DNA of 64,000 bases from Haladaptatus pallidirubidus. Lineage in GTDB: Archaea; Halobacteriota; Halobacteria; Halobacteriales; Haladaptataceae. Location of the stretch: assembly GCF_020700235.1 (NCBI RefSeq), contig NZ_CP085301.1, positions 558,001-622,000 on the forward strand, read 5' to 3'. The notes beneath the pieces are model-generated. The model was not told the DNA's origin. It worked only from the letters and a program-made list of their open reading frames with translations, and made no database searches. Shown here in pieces: positions 8,685 through 17,293 of this stretch (the first letter of the stretch is position 1; each line of letters starts with the position of its first letter). Made by a program: the position numbers and the translations under genes.

Positions 8685-9362
8685 ATGGCACGCAAAAGCT
8701 ACCAACAGCAGTTGGCAGGCCTCCACGAAAACGTCCTCTACATGAGCGAAGTCGTGATGGAGCGACTCCGTCTCGGTCTCAACGCGCTCGAACAGAAAGA
8801 CCGCGACCTCGCCCACGAGGTCATCGAGGGCGACGACGAAGTGAACGAACTGTACCTCGAACTCGAACAGGACTGCATCGACCTGCTCGCACTCCAGCAA
8901 CCCGTCGCGAGCGACCTTCGGATGATCGCCGCGTCGTTCAAAATCATCACCGACCTCGAGCGGATCGGCGACCTCGCGGTGAACCTCGGCGAGTACACGC
9001 TCGAAGCCGACCACGACGTGTTCCCCGAAGTCGATATTCAGGAACTCGGAACCGTCACGCTCGACATGCTGGAGGCGACGATGGACGCCTACGCTGAGAA
9101 CGACACCGAGGCCTGTTACGCCGTCGCCGACCGAGACGACGATTTGGACGACCTCTGTGAGCGCGCCAGCGCGCTCGTCGTCCGCGACCTCATCGAGACG
9201 GAACTCGAAGAGAACACCGAACAGGAAATCGAGCGACTCCTGCAGGACGTTTCTCGCCTCCTGCTCACCATCCGCGACTTGGAACGCATCGGCGACCACG
9301 CCGTCAACATCGCCGCACGAACATTTTACATGGTCGAAAACGACGACGAGCTTATCTATTAG
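8685..9362 (+). CDS. phoU: Phosphate signalling complex protein PhoU
   Basis: A 225-residue all-helical protein with two PhoU three-helix units. Each carries the acidic metal-binding signature: DLERIGDLAVNLG near residue 90 and DLERIGDHAVNIA near residue 200. In bacteria PhoU links PstB to the PhoR sensor and limits uptake; no PhoR is present here, and the archaeal role is inferred as negative control of the Pst transporter. Last gene of the pst operon, 42 nt after pstB. Together with the AbrB-PhoU regulator at 2730 it brackets the transporter. Confidence 0.93.
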   Translation: MARKSYQQQLAGLHENVLYMSEVVMERLRLGLNALEQKDRDLAHEVIEGDDEVNELYLELEQDCIDLLALQQPVASDLRMIAASFKIITDLERIGDLAVNLGEYTLEADHDVFPEVDIQELGTVTLDMLEATMDAYAENDTEACYAVADRDDDLDDLCERASALVVRDLIETELEENTEQEIERLLQDVSRLLLTIRDLERIGDHAVNIAARTFYMVENDDELIY

Positions 9363-9442
9363 AACGCACCTTTCGATACTACCTTTTACGACGGTCGCAG
9401 GCAGAACCGGTGACGACCACCGTCGCCGGTTCAGCTGGCTTC

Positions 9443-9488
9443 TTCACGGGCGCCGCCCGTGAAGGAACGAGATAGCTTCGCTCTCTCG
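9443..9488. terminator. Tandem hairpins between phoU and cdcH (candidate bidirectional terminator)
   Basis: Two inverted repeats lie between the convergent genes. The first is a 21-bp palindrome (arms ttcacgggcg/cgcccgtgaa, one-base centre, 9443-9463). The second has arms gagatagc/gctctctc around a 3-nt loop with one mismatch (9470-9488). A T-run (cattttctg) follows. Both strands end in this gap, which fits a shared terminator, though haloarchaeal termination usually depends more on T-runs than on hairpins. Confidence 0.5.
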
Positions 9489-9525
9489 CATTTTCTGTAA
9501 AAGGTGGTAATTAAAAGCTGGTTCC

Positions 9526-11748
9526 TTATTGGAAACCGATTCTGCCGCCGGTCTGGCGCTGTGGGCCGGACGAGCCGCCTTTGAAGTCCTGTTCGATTTG
9601 GGTGTAGTAGTCGAGCAGATCTTCGGTGATGGTGGCGCGCACGCTCTCCATCGCCGCGCGGAAGTGGCGCATCTCGACCTCTTCCGCGTCGTCGTCCTCG
9701 CGCAGGGCTTCGATTGCGGCCTCGCGCGCGATAGATTCTAAGTCGCTGCCGACGTAGCCGTCGGTCATCTCCGCGAGTTCGCGCAGGCTCACGTCAGGCG
9801 CGAGCGGCGTGTCTTCGGTGTGGATTTTGAGGATTTGCTCGCGACCTTCCTCGTCGGGTTGCCCTATCATGACGAGGCGGTCGAAGCGACCCGAGCGGAT
9901 GAGCGCCGGGTCTATCATATCGGGACGGTTGGTCGCGCCGATGACCATCACATCGCCCTTCTCTTCGAGCCCGTCGAGTTCCGTGAGCAATTGGTTCACC
10001 ACGCGCTCTGAGACGTTGCTACCGACCTCCTGACTGCGTCCGGGGGCGAGGCTGTCCAGTTCGTCGAAGAAGATAACCGTCGGGCTAACCTGCCGCGCCT
10101 TGCGGAAGGTCTGGCGGATGGCCTTCTCCGACTCGCCGACCCACTTCGACAGCAGTTGCGGTCCCCGCACGCTGATGAAGTTGGCGTTGGTTTCGTTAGC
10201 GACGGCTTTCGCCATGAGCGTTTTCCCGGTTCCGGGCGGCCCGTAGAGCAGGACGCCGGACGGCGGGTCGATTCCCATTCGGTCGAACTTCTCGGGCGAG
10301 GTGAGCGGCCATTCGACGCTCTCTTTGACCTGACTCTTGGGGTCTTCGAGGCCGCCGACGTCGTCCCACGAAATCTTCGGCAGTTCGACCAGAACTTCGC
10401 GCATTGCGGAGGGCTCGACCTCGTTCAGCGCACCCCTGAAGTCCTTACGCTTCACGATCATCCGGTCGATGAGCGACGGCGGTATAGACTCTTCGTCTAA
10501 GTCGATTTCCGGCAGATAACGCCGGAGTGCCTTCATCGCAGCTTCCTTCGTCAGGCTCTCGATGTCGGCACCGACGAAGCCGTGGGTGTCGTTCGACAGG
10601 TCGGGAAGGTTAACGTCGTCCGAAAGCGGCATCCCGCGGGTGTGTATCTGGAGGATTTCCGTGCGACCCTCCTCGTCCGGAACGCCGATTTCGATTTCAC
10701 GGTCGAACCGACCCGGACGGCGGAGCGCCGGGTCAACCGAATCGACGCGGTTGGTCGCCGCGATGACGATGACCTGTCCGCGCGCTTCGAGGCCGTCCAT
10801 CATCGTCAGCAGTTGGGCGACGACGCGACGCTCGACTTCGCCGGTCACGTCCTCGCGCTTGGGCGCGATGGAGTCGAGTTCGTCGATGAAGATGATAGAC
10901 GGTGACTCCTCGGCGGCGTCCTCGAAGATTTCTCGGAGTTGCTGTTCGGACTCGCCGTAGTATTTCGATATAATCTCAGGGCCAGCGATGGAGAAGAAAC
11001 TCGCGCTGGTTTCGTTGGCGACGGCTTTCGCCAACAAGGTTTTCCCGGTTCCGGGCGGGCCGTGGAGAAGCACCCCTTGTGGTGGCTCGATGCCGAGCTT
11101 TTGGAAGATTTGCGGGTGCTTCATCGGGAGTTCGACCATCTCCCGCACGCGCTGGATTTCGTTCTGTAAACCGCCGATGTCCTCGTAGGTGATTCCGCCG
11201 CCGGTCTTCTCGAAGCCGGAAATCGGCTCCTCGCGCAGTTCGACCTCCGTATCCTCGGTGATGAGACAGACGCCTTGCGGGTCGGTCTCCACCGCGATGA
11301 GCGGAATCGCCTGTCCGGGCGAGCGCATGAACGGGTGGTTCGTACTCGACATGACGGGCACGATGTCGCGCTCGACCACCGGGCGTTTCAGAATTTGGCG
11401 TTTGACCATTCCTGCGGCGTCGCTTCCGAACTGGACGCTCGCCTCCTCGGGAGGAGCGAGCACCAGTTTGTCGGCCTTTTCCGCCTCGGCCTTTCGTATT
11501 TCGACGCGCTCGCCGATGCCGACGTCGGCGTTCTGGCGCGTGAAACCGTCGATACGAACCGTATCGGTGTTCCAGTCCTGCCGGTCGGCACGCCAGACTT
11601 TCGCCGCCGTCGTGTCACCGCCTTCTATCTCGATGATATCTCCGGGGCTCAGCTTCAGATGCAAGAGCGTGTCCGGGTCGAGACGGGCGATGCCGCGTCC
11701 CGAATCGTTCGGATACGCCTTTGCGACCTCCAGTTGCACTTCGTTCAT
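9526..11748 (-). CDS. cdcH: CDC48/VAT-family AAA+ ATPase
   Basis: A 740-residue hexameric unfoldase of the p97/VAT type, used in protein quality control and delivery to the proteasome. Domains in order: double-psi beta-barrel N-domain (residues 1-90), second N-subdomain (about 90-185), D1 AAA module with Walker A GPPGTGKT near residue 228 and Walker B IIFIDELD near 290, and D2 module with Walker A near 502 and Walker B VIFFDELD near 562. Arginine-finger regions (RRPGRFDRE and RSGRFDR) are intact. The tail after about residue 720 is Gly/Ser rich. It is divergent from larC; an AT-rich element (cttatg) lies near 11795 upstream of its start. Confidence 0.95.
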   Translation of the reverse strand: MNEVQLEVAKAYPNDSGRGIARLDPDTLLHLKLSPGDIIEIEGGDTTAAKVWRADRQDWNTDTVRIDGFTRQNADVGIGERVEIRKAEAEKADKLVLAPPEEASVQFGSDAAGMVKRQILKRPVVERDIVPVMSSTNHPFMRSPGQAIPLIAVETDPQGVCLITEDTEVELREEPISGFEKTGGGITYEDIGGLQNEIQRVREMVELPMKHPQIFQKLGIEPPQGVLLHGPPGTGKTLLAKAVANETSASFFSIAGPEIISKYYGESEQQLREIFEDAAEESPSIIFIDELDSIAPKREDVTGEVERRVVAQLLTMMDGLEARGQVIVIAATNRVDSVDPALRRPGRFDREIEIGVPDEEGRTEILQIHTRGMPLSDDVNLPDLSNDTHGFVGADIESLTKEAAMKALRRYLPEIDLDEESIPPSLIDRMIVKRKDFRGALNEVEPSAMREVLVELPKISWDDVGGLEDPKSQVKESVEWPLTSPEKFDRMGIDPPSGVLLYGPPGTGKTLMAKAVANETNANFISVRGPQLLSKWVGESEKAIRQTFRKARQVSPTVIFFDELDSLAPGRSQEVGSNVSERVVNQLLTELDGLEEKGDVMVIGATNRPDMIDPALIRSGRFDRLVMIGQPDEEGREQILKIHTEDTPLAPDVSLRELAEMTDGYVGSDLESIAREAAIEALREDDDAEEVEMRHFRAAMESVRATITEDLLDYYTQIEQDFKGGSSGPQRQTGGRIGFQ

Positions 11749-11951
11749 GATTGTTCAGTCACGGGGATGGTTGTGGGTGATAGTTCGCGGGGCATAAGTC
11801 CTTTGCTACCGGGTTTTTCGGCCACGCTGTCTGCCGATGTTGTAGGGCGGTGCCCGCGTGCGATGATTGACACTACGGGATAACAGTACAAAGGGATAGT
11901 GGTGCCAACACGACCGGTGGGATTTTCGCGTTCCGGCACGCGCTGGCACGT

Positions 11952-13364
11952 ATGAGGACGCTTGCGTTCGACGGACGAATGGGGGCCAGCGGCGATATGA
12001 TTCTCGGAGTACTGCTCGACGCCGGAGCGGACCGAACCGCACTCGAACCGATCGAAAACGCGCTCGACGTGGAGTATTCGGTCGAAACGACGGTGAAAAA
12101 CGGAATTTCTGCGACACAGGTTCGCGTGCTGCTGACCGGCGATTCGGAGCGCGACGAGTCGGGCGAGGGCGAACCGGACGAGGATGGGGACGCTCCCGAA
12201 CATGGACACACCCACGGAGATGAGCACGGCGACAACAGCCACGAGCACAGCCACGACGGCCACTCTCACGAACACGACGATGATACTCATGGAAATCACC
12301 ACGAACACACCCACAATCACGGCGATGATCACGACCACCCCCACGACCATCAGCACGCAGAAAGTGCCGGTCCGGCGCGAACCTACCGCGAAGTAATCGA
12401 TCTGCTGGAATCGATGGGACTCGACAGAGACGTCGAAGCCAACGCGAAAGCCGTGTTCCGGATTCTGGGCGAAGCGGAGGCCAGCGTCCACGACACCGAC
12501 CTCGATTCGACGCATTTTCACGAGGTCGGCGCGGACGACGCCATCGCGGACGTGGTCGGTTCCTGCTTGCTGTTCGCCGATCTCGACGCGGAGCGAGTCG
12601 TAACGACGCCGCTCGCGACCGGCGGGGGACAAGTCGGGATGAGCCACGGAACCTACCCGATTCCCGCACCCGCCGTGGTCGAAATCGCGACCCGGGCCGA
12701 TTGGTCGCTGTCCGGCGGCCCGGTCGAAGCGGAACTGCTGACACCGACGGGGGCCGCGATTCTCGCGCATTTCGCCGACGGCGTCGAAACGGTTCCCACC
12801 TTGAATATCAAAAAAGCGGGCTACGGCGCGGGGGGCCACGACTTTCCCGAACATCCGAACGTCCTCCGCGCTCTCGCCGGTGAATCGGGGGATGACGGCC
12901 TCATTCGCGACGATATTACCGTTCTCGAAACGAATCTGGACGACACGTCGCCGGAAGTGCTCGGCGGCCTTCAAGATACCCTCGCAGGTTCAGGCGCGCG
13001 AGACGTGTCCATCCTCCCGGCGACGATGAAGAAATCGCGTCCGGGCCACCTCGTTAAAGTCATCACGAAACCCGAAGACGCGGAACGAGTCGCCCGAAAA
13101 TTGGCCGAAGAAACCGGAACGCTCGGCGTTCGTGCCACGGGCGCAAGCCATCGCTGGATTGCCCGCCGGGAGTTCGAGACGGTGACGCTGGAGATCGGCG
13201 AATCGGAGTACGACGTGACCGTAAAAATCGCAAGCGACGAATCCGGGTCGGCGTACGACGTGAGCGCCGAATTCGACGACGCTCTTGCGGTGGCGGAGGA
13301 AGCCGGGATTGCGGTTCGTGAGGTGATGCGCCGAGCGGAGGGCGCGACGTACGAAAATCTATAA
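11952..13364 (+). CDS. larC: Nickel-pincer cofactor biosynthesis protein LarC, with His-rich insert
   Basis: LarC inserts nickel into the pyridinium bis-thiocarboxylate cofactor used by lactate racemase-type enzymes. The start LAFDGRMGASGDMILGVLLDAG is the LarC (DUF111) signature, THFHEVGADDAIADVVG (near 175) and NLDDTSPEVLGG (near 322) are further family motifs. Residues about 70-140 are an insertion extremely rich in His, Asp and Glu, probably binding Ni or other divalent metal. Length is 470 aa with the insert; bacterial forms often split LarC into C1 and C2, here it is a single frame. LarB, LarE and LarA are not in the window. Confidence 0.92.
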   Translation: MRTLAFDGRMGASGDMILGVLLDAGADRTALEPIENALDVEYSVETTVKNGISATQVRVLLTGDSERDESGEGEPDEDGDAPEHGHTHGDEHGDNSHEHSHDGHSHEHDDDTHGNHHEHTHNHGDDHDHPHDHQHAESAGPARTYREVIDLLESMGLDRDVEANAKAVFRILGEAEASVHDTDLDSTHFHEVGADDAIADVVGSCLLFADLDAERVVTTPLATGGGQVGMSHGTYPIPAPAVVEIATRADWSLSGGPVEAELLTPTGAAILAHFADGVETVPTLNIKKAGYGAGGHDFPEHPNVLRALAGESGDDGLIRDDITVLETNLDDTSPEVLGGLQDTLAGSGARDVSILPATMKKSRPGHLVKVITKPEDAERVARKLAEETGTLGVRATGASHRWIARREFETVTLEIGESEYDVTVKIASDESGSAYDVSAEFDDALAVAEEAGIAVREVMRRAEGATYENL

Positions 13365-13388
13365 CTATCGACAAATCGTAGTTGGAAC

Positions 13389-13613
13389 ATGGTTCTCGTT
13401 CGCGTTCAGTGTCCCTTCGACGGCTGTGACGGAATGGGTGAGTTCGAAACCGACCCGGAGGGCGAAATCGTCGCCCGCGAGAAGGGTCACGTCGAACTCG
13501 ACAAGTTTCAAAAGGTCGGTAAGCAACTGCTGTCCGGGTCGATCGTCAAGGAAGAACACCTCCAGTGTCCGGTCGAAGAGACGCACCGGTACACCGTGCT
13601 GGTGGAATTGTAA
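13389..13613 (+). CDS. Small conserved hypothetical protein with CPFDGC motif
   Basis: Unrecognised 74-residue acidic protein, 24 nt downstream of larC on the same strand. It starts VLVRVQCPFDGCDGMGEFE, with Cys7 and Cys12, and later has LQCPVEETHRY with Cys and His, so a small metal-binding (zinc-ribbon-like) fold is plausible. Halophile-type composition and tight spacing support that it is a real gene, probably transcribed with larC. Confidence 0.7.
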   Translation: MVLVRVQCPFDGCDGMGEFETDPEGEIVAREKGHVELDKFQKVGKQLLSGSIVKEEHLQCPVEETHRYTVLVEL

Positions 13614-13645
13614 TCCGCGCCGATAGATCGGTAATTTACCCCTCC

Positions 13646-14374
13646 TCACTCCTCCCGATGTTCGTCGAGCGCTTCGTCGATAGTCAACTCGCCCGCCGCG
13701 ACACGGCGGGCGAGTTCCTCGTCGATTTCGCGGTTGTCCTCCGAGCGTTCGCGCGACCGGCGTTTGATGACGCCGAGTTCTCCCTGCGTCGGTTCGATGT
13801 CGCGTTCCTCCACGACTTCGCCCTCCAGTCGAGCGATGTTGGCCGCCGCGAGCACGTCGCCCATGCCGCGCGCACCGGTTCCGAGGTACGGCGTGGTTCC
13901 GGTTTCGTCCACGAGTTCGACCAACATATCTTCGAGTTCGCGGATGAGGTGCGCGCCTTGGAGCCGCGCGCCGTCGCCGATTCGGACGACCGGGTCGATT
14001 GCGTCTTCGACCTCCTCGCGGACGACGTCCGCGGCGTCGGTAATCGGGACGTGAAACGCGGAGACGACGAGATCGCCCGAGAGAACCGCGATTCCGGGGC
14101 GCGTTCCGGGGTCGATGCCGATGATGGTTCTACCGGACTCACCGCGGAGGACGACGAGGGCTTCCTCGACCGCTTTTCGAGGATGCTTGGAGTCCGCGAC
14201 GACGACTGGAAGGTCGGTGTCGATGTCGTCCTCCTCGGCCCGGATACAAATCCGGGCGTGCTCCGGAAGGTCGTCACCCGGTTCGATGGTCGTAAACCGG
14301 ACGCCCCTATCGCGCAGTTCGTTCACCACGTCGTGATACAGTTCGAAATCCGCTGTCGCAACGACGACTGTCAC
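13646..14374 (-). CDS. RuvC/RNase H-fold protein of unknown function, divergent from radB
   Basis: A 242-residue protein. Residues 1-75 form a small alpha/beta domain (TVVVATADFELYHDVVNELRDRG). From about residue 83 the sequence TIIGIDPGTRPGIAVLSGD is the first strand-turn-strand of an RNase H-like/RuvC-type nuclease domain with Asp88 in the catalytic position; VRIGDGARLQG (near 140) and RGMGDVLAAANIA (near 180, with an Asp) could supply further acidic residues. A helical charged tail follows (RRSRERSEDNREIDEELARRV). I take the GTG at 14374 as start because it begins the first conserved strand; the frame runs further upstream without sense. It shares an 86-bp spacer with radB, suggesting a DNA-repair link. 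Nuclease activity is inferred, not known. Confidence 0.78.
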   Translation of the reverse strand: MTVVVATADFELYHDVVNELRDRGVRFTTIEPGDDLPEHARICIRAEEDDIDTDLPVVVADSKHPRKAVEEALVVLRGESGRTIIGIDPGTRPGIAVLSGDLVVSAFHVPITDAADVVREEVEDAIDPVVRIGDGARLQGAHLIRELEDMLVELVDETGTTPYLGTGARGMGDVLAAANIARLEGEVVEERDIEPTQGELGVIKRRSRERSEDNREIDEELARRVAAGELTIDEALDEHREE

Positions 14375-14460
14375 TCTGCTCCATTCGCAGGGGTGGAACA
14401 AAATCACCTCGGTCGAGCTGAAACCGGAACTTTTTGCGTGAGAAGGCCTAACGACCGCAC

Positions 14461-15159
14461 GTGACCGACGCAGAGAAACTAACAACCGGGTGCCCGCCCG
14501 TGGACGACCTGCTCGGAGGGGGATTGGAACGAGGAACCGTGACGCAGGTGTACGGGCCGCCCGCGGCAGGAAAGACGAACGTCGCGCTTGGAAGCGCAAT
14601 CGAAACCGCGCGGAACGGCGGGACAGTGGTGTATATCGACACCGAGGGGCTCTCAGTCGAGCGATTCGAGCAAGTCGCCGAGGCGAAGGTGAGCGACGTG
14701 GACGAGGTCGCCTCCCGAATCATCATCAAGGAGGCCCTCGATTTCGCCGAACAGGAGGCCGCGGTCAAGGACGTGAGCGAGTTCGCCGACCGCGCCGACC
14801 TCGTCGTGCTCGACAGCGCGACCGGATTTTACCGCCTCGAACGGAGCGAGGACACGAAAGGCGGAGAAGCGCTTCGCAGCGTCGCCCGACAGGTGACCCA
14901 TCTACTCTCGCTGGCGCGAAAGCACGACCTCGGGGTTCTCCTGACGAATCAAGTGTACACCGACCCGGATTCAGACGGCACCCGACCGCTCGGCGGACAC
15001 ACGTTGGAACACTGGACCGGCGTCGTCCTTCGAGTGGACCGCTTTCGCGGCGGCAACCGTCGAGCAACCCTCGAAAAACACCGGTCGAAACCCGCCGGGG
15101 AACGCGCCCAGTTCCGAATCACGGACGCCGGATTGGAAGGCACGGAAGAGATGGTCTGA
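14461..15159 (+). CDS. radB: DNA repair and recombination protein RadB
   Basis: RadA paralogue and recombination mediator; in haloarchaea RadB assists RadA in homologous recombination. The 232-residue protein lacks the N-terminal HhH domain of RadA and begins directly with the RecA core: Walker A GPPAAGKTN near residue 32-40, Walker B DLVVLDSATG near 117, loop region RQVTHLLSLARKHDLGVLLTNQVY near 143, GGHTLEHW near 178. It starts with GTG at 14461. The divergent neighbour is a RuvC-fold protein. Confidence 0.94.
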   Translation: MTDAEKLTTGCPPVDDLLGGGLERGTVTQVYGPPAAGKTNVALGSAIETARNGGTVVYIDTEGLSVERFEQVAEAKVSDVDEVASRIIIKEALDFAEQEAAVKDVSEFADRADLVVLDSATGFYRLERSEDTKGGEALRSVARQVTHLLSLARKHDLGVLLTNQVYTDPDSDGTRPLGGHTLEHWTGVVLRVDRFRGGNRRATLEKHRSKPAGERAQFRITDAGLEGTEEMV

Positions 15160-15250
15160 GTTCGAGTCTGCGGGTTCGCTTTTTACTCCGAGATTGCCGT
15201 GACTGTTGTGCCGAGTTTTTGAACGAGGAAGACGGTTGTTGAGAAGAGAC

Positions 15251-15487
15251 GATTGCAGATGTTGGGCGCAAACCACGCCCGTCCTTCTTTCGCAGGCGTT
15301 CCGCCTGCTCGATACCTCGTTCGGTCCCCGCTTCCGGCCCAACCGCAAGCGGGCAGGCCGTCGTCCTGTCCGCCCGAGCCAAACCCGACAAGCCGATTTC
15401 GGAATAAAACGCTAACTTCCGACAATAGCGGCTGACTACTCGCTCGCCTGCGGATTTGGCGGTCGGCTACGCCTAACAGTTGCAATC
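15251..15487 (-). repeat. Palindromic intergenic repeat, family 1, copy C (237 bp, 18-bp terminal inverted repeats)
   Basis: The 423-bp gap between radB and the CBS gene holds no gene but this element. Its ends are imperfect inverted repeats (gattgcagatgttgggcg at 15251-15268 and its complement at 15470-15487, about 15 of 18 matching). Internally there is a perfect 7-bp hairpin gcaggcg-ttc-cgcctgc near 15292-15308. The reverse complement aligns along most of its length with copy A (62172-62503), sharing stretches such as gaccgaacgag, gggcgtggYttRcg and gcgagcgagt, and its middle aligns with copy B (47565-47693). No coding capacity is seen. It has the architecture of a MITE or a REP-like sequence. 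Confidence 0.7.
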
Positions 15488-15582
15488 TGCATCACGATTG
15501 CACCACCTTTCGAATCCAAAAAAACGAGAGAACAAAATTGCGCCAAATCCTGATCAAGACGTCTTCGACACCACTCGCGCCG

Positions 15583-16722
15583 TTACAGTTCGTTGAGCTT
15601 CCGGAGGAGTTGGCCCTCGTACTCGCGGTCGCTCTGCACGCCTTTCAGTTCGAGGACGTTGCGCTCCAGCGTGTCGCGGGCGACGTTGAACCCTTGTTCC
15701 GCGCCGTAGCCTTCGCCCGACCCGGCGACCTGCCCACGGTTAGTGCGGAGGCGAATCTTACACTGGATGAGGGGTGTGCCGCGGAGTTTCTCTTTGTGCT
15801 CGTGGAATCGAACGTGCGCGTGGCGCACCTGCATATCTTGGTACTTGTTTGTGATTTCTTGGATACTCTCCCGAATAGTCTGCCGGGAGATGGTATCGAG
15901 GAGGTTGATGTTCGTGATTTGCACGTCCATGTGTTCCTCCTCGGTGTAGGTGAGCGCGCGAAGCACGTCGGTTTTCGTGACGACGCCGCCCACCACGCGG
16001 TCGTCGTCAGGCGTAACCACGAGACCGGCGTAGTTCATCTCGAACATCTTTCTGACCGCGTCCTCGACGGTTGCGTCGAGCGAGATGGTTTCGACGGGGC
16101 TGTTCATCACGTCGTACACCGGCAGGTCCAGCATTCGGTCGCTGTCGCCGGTTCGCTCGCCGGTCGTCGGCTTGTCCTCGTTTCGGGTGACGAAATCCAC
16201 GATGTCGTGGGTCGTGACCATCCCGGTGAGGAAGCCGTCGTCGTTCACGACCGGGAGGCGGGAAACGCTGTGTTCGCGCATGAGATTGATGACGCGCCCG
16301 AGGGTGGCGTCCTCGGGAATCGTGACGGGATTCTCGGAGTAAATCTGCTCGACGGTGAGCGCGTCGAGATTGTCGAGGACGCCGTCGAGAATCATATCCT
16401 CGTCGATGATTCCCCAGACGGTCTCCCCTTCGAAGATGGGTGCGACCTTGCTCCCGCCTTCGACGAGGGCGCGAGCGACTTCGCGCACGTCGTCGTGCAG
16501 GTCGATTTTCGGCGCGGGTTTCGTCAGCGTCGCCACTTTCGTCTGGTCTTCGATATGTGACTGCAGAAGCTGTTTCTGCGTGATAACGCCGTCGTACTCT
16601 CCCGCTTCGGTGACCACGATGCCCTTCGGATTTTCCTCTTCGAATATCGAGCGTGCTTTCCCAAGTCGCTCTTCGGCCTCGATTTCGAAGTAGTCAGTGG
16701 TCGCAATGTCAGAGATATCCAT
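15583..16722 (-). CDS. CBS-domain protein with C-terminal S30AE/RaiA-like ribosome-hibernation domain
   Basis: A 379-residue soluble protein. Four CBS motifs fill residues about 1-260 (for example VARALVEGGSKVAPIFEGE, HSVSRLPVVNDDGFLTGMVT, MNYAGLVVTPDDDRVVGGVVT), the usual adenine-nucleotide sensors. The last 115 residues (starting MDVQITNINLLDTISRQTIRE and continuing through EGYGAEQGFNVARDTLERNV) resemble the beta-alpha-beta3-alpha S30AE fold of RaiA/HPF ribosome-hibernation factors. I infer nucleotide-controlled ribosome binding. I chose ATG 16722 (MDISDIATTDYFE) as the first residue of the CBS fold; ATG 16746 and a further upstream codon are alternatives. Confidence 0.85.
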   Translation of the reverse strand: MDISDIATTDYFEIEAEERLGKARSIFEEENPKGIVVTEAGEYDGVITQKQLLQSHIEDQTKVATLTKPAPKIDLHDDVREVARALVEGGSKVAPIFEGETVWGIIDEDMILDGVLDNLDALTVEQIYSENPVTIPEDATLGRVINLMREHSVSRLPVVNDDGFLTGMVTTHDIVDFVTRNEDKPTTGERTGDSDRMLDLPVYDVMNSPVETISLDATVEDAVRKMFEMNYAGLVVTPDDDRVVGGVVTKTDVLRALTYTEEEHMDVQITNINLLDTISRQTIRESIQEITNKYQDMQVRHAHVRFHEHKEKLRGTPLIQCKIRLRTNRGQVAGSGEGYGAEQGFNVARDTLERNVLELKGVQSDREYEGQLLRKLNEL

Positions 16723-16817
16723 CGGCAGTTTCCATGACGCGGTCATTGGTCTTGAACTTTGTCGCAGAACGGGCATTTCTGGTGGCTTTTTGGAGACACA
16801 CCGCGTAGGGATTCCCT

Positions 16818-17144
16818 GTGTTTCCTGACATTGGTGCGGTGTTCGGTTCGTACACCTACCTCGCCAGCGAGGTAGTTTTTGGGACGGTTGCGCTCTGGTT
16901 ACTCCTCCGGGCCGGCGCGCTTTCCCGCGCGGGCAAGACGGTCATCGCCCTGTACCCAATCGGTTACGTCTGGGACTGGTACACGCTAACCATCGGCGTC
17001 TTCGCGATTCCGCTTCGAACCGGTATCGAGGTGGCTGGAATTCCACTCGAAGAACATCTATTCATCATTGTAGTGCCCGCGCTCGTCATCGGCGTTCACG
17101 AAAATCTGTACCAGGTGACGGAACGCGGTGAAACCGGTCAGTAA
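16818..17144 (+). CDS. Small lycopene-cyclase-type domain membrane protein
   Basis: A 108-residue integral membrane protein with three predicted helices. The motif WDWYT (near residue 52-56) and PLEEHLFIIVVP (near residue 75) match the repeated domain of archaeal/CrtYcd-type lycopene beta-cyclases, in which the acidic residues are important. Known haloarchaeal CrtY has two such domains; this protein has one, so it would act as half of a homo- or heterodimer, or has another carotenoid-related role. It starts with GTG at 16818. Divergent from the CBS gene, 95 bp apart. Confidence 0.75.
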   Translation: MFPDIGAVFGSYTYLASEVVFGTVALWLLLRAGALSRAGKTVIALYPIGYVWDWYTLTIGVFAIPLRTGIEVAGIPLEEHLFIIVVPALVIGVHENLYQVTERGETGQ

Positions 17145-17293
17145 TCGGCGGTTACCGCCGGACTACGGGAAGATACGGACAGCATTCCGTTTCTCGTAAC
17201 CACTCGTTTACGGCTGGTAAATGGTGAATAACAAAGAACAAACCCGGTAATGTTTGAATCCATGCTGGGTTACGAGCAAGGGGTGGCGAAGTA

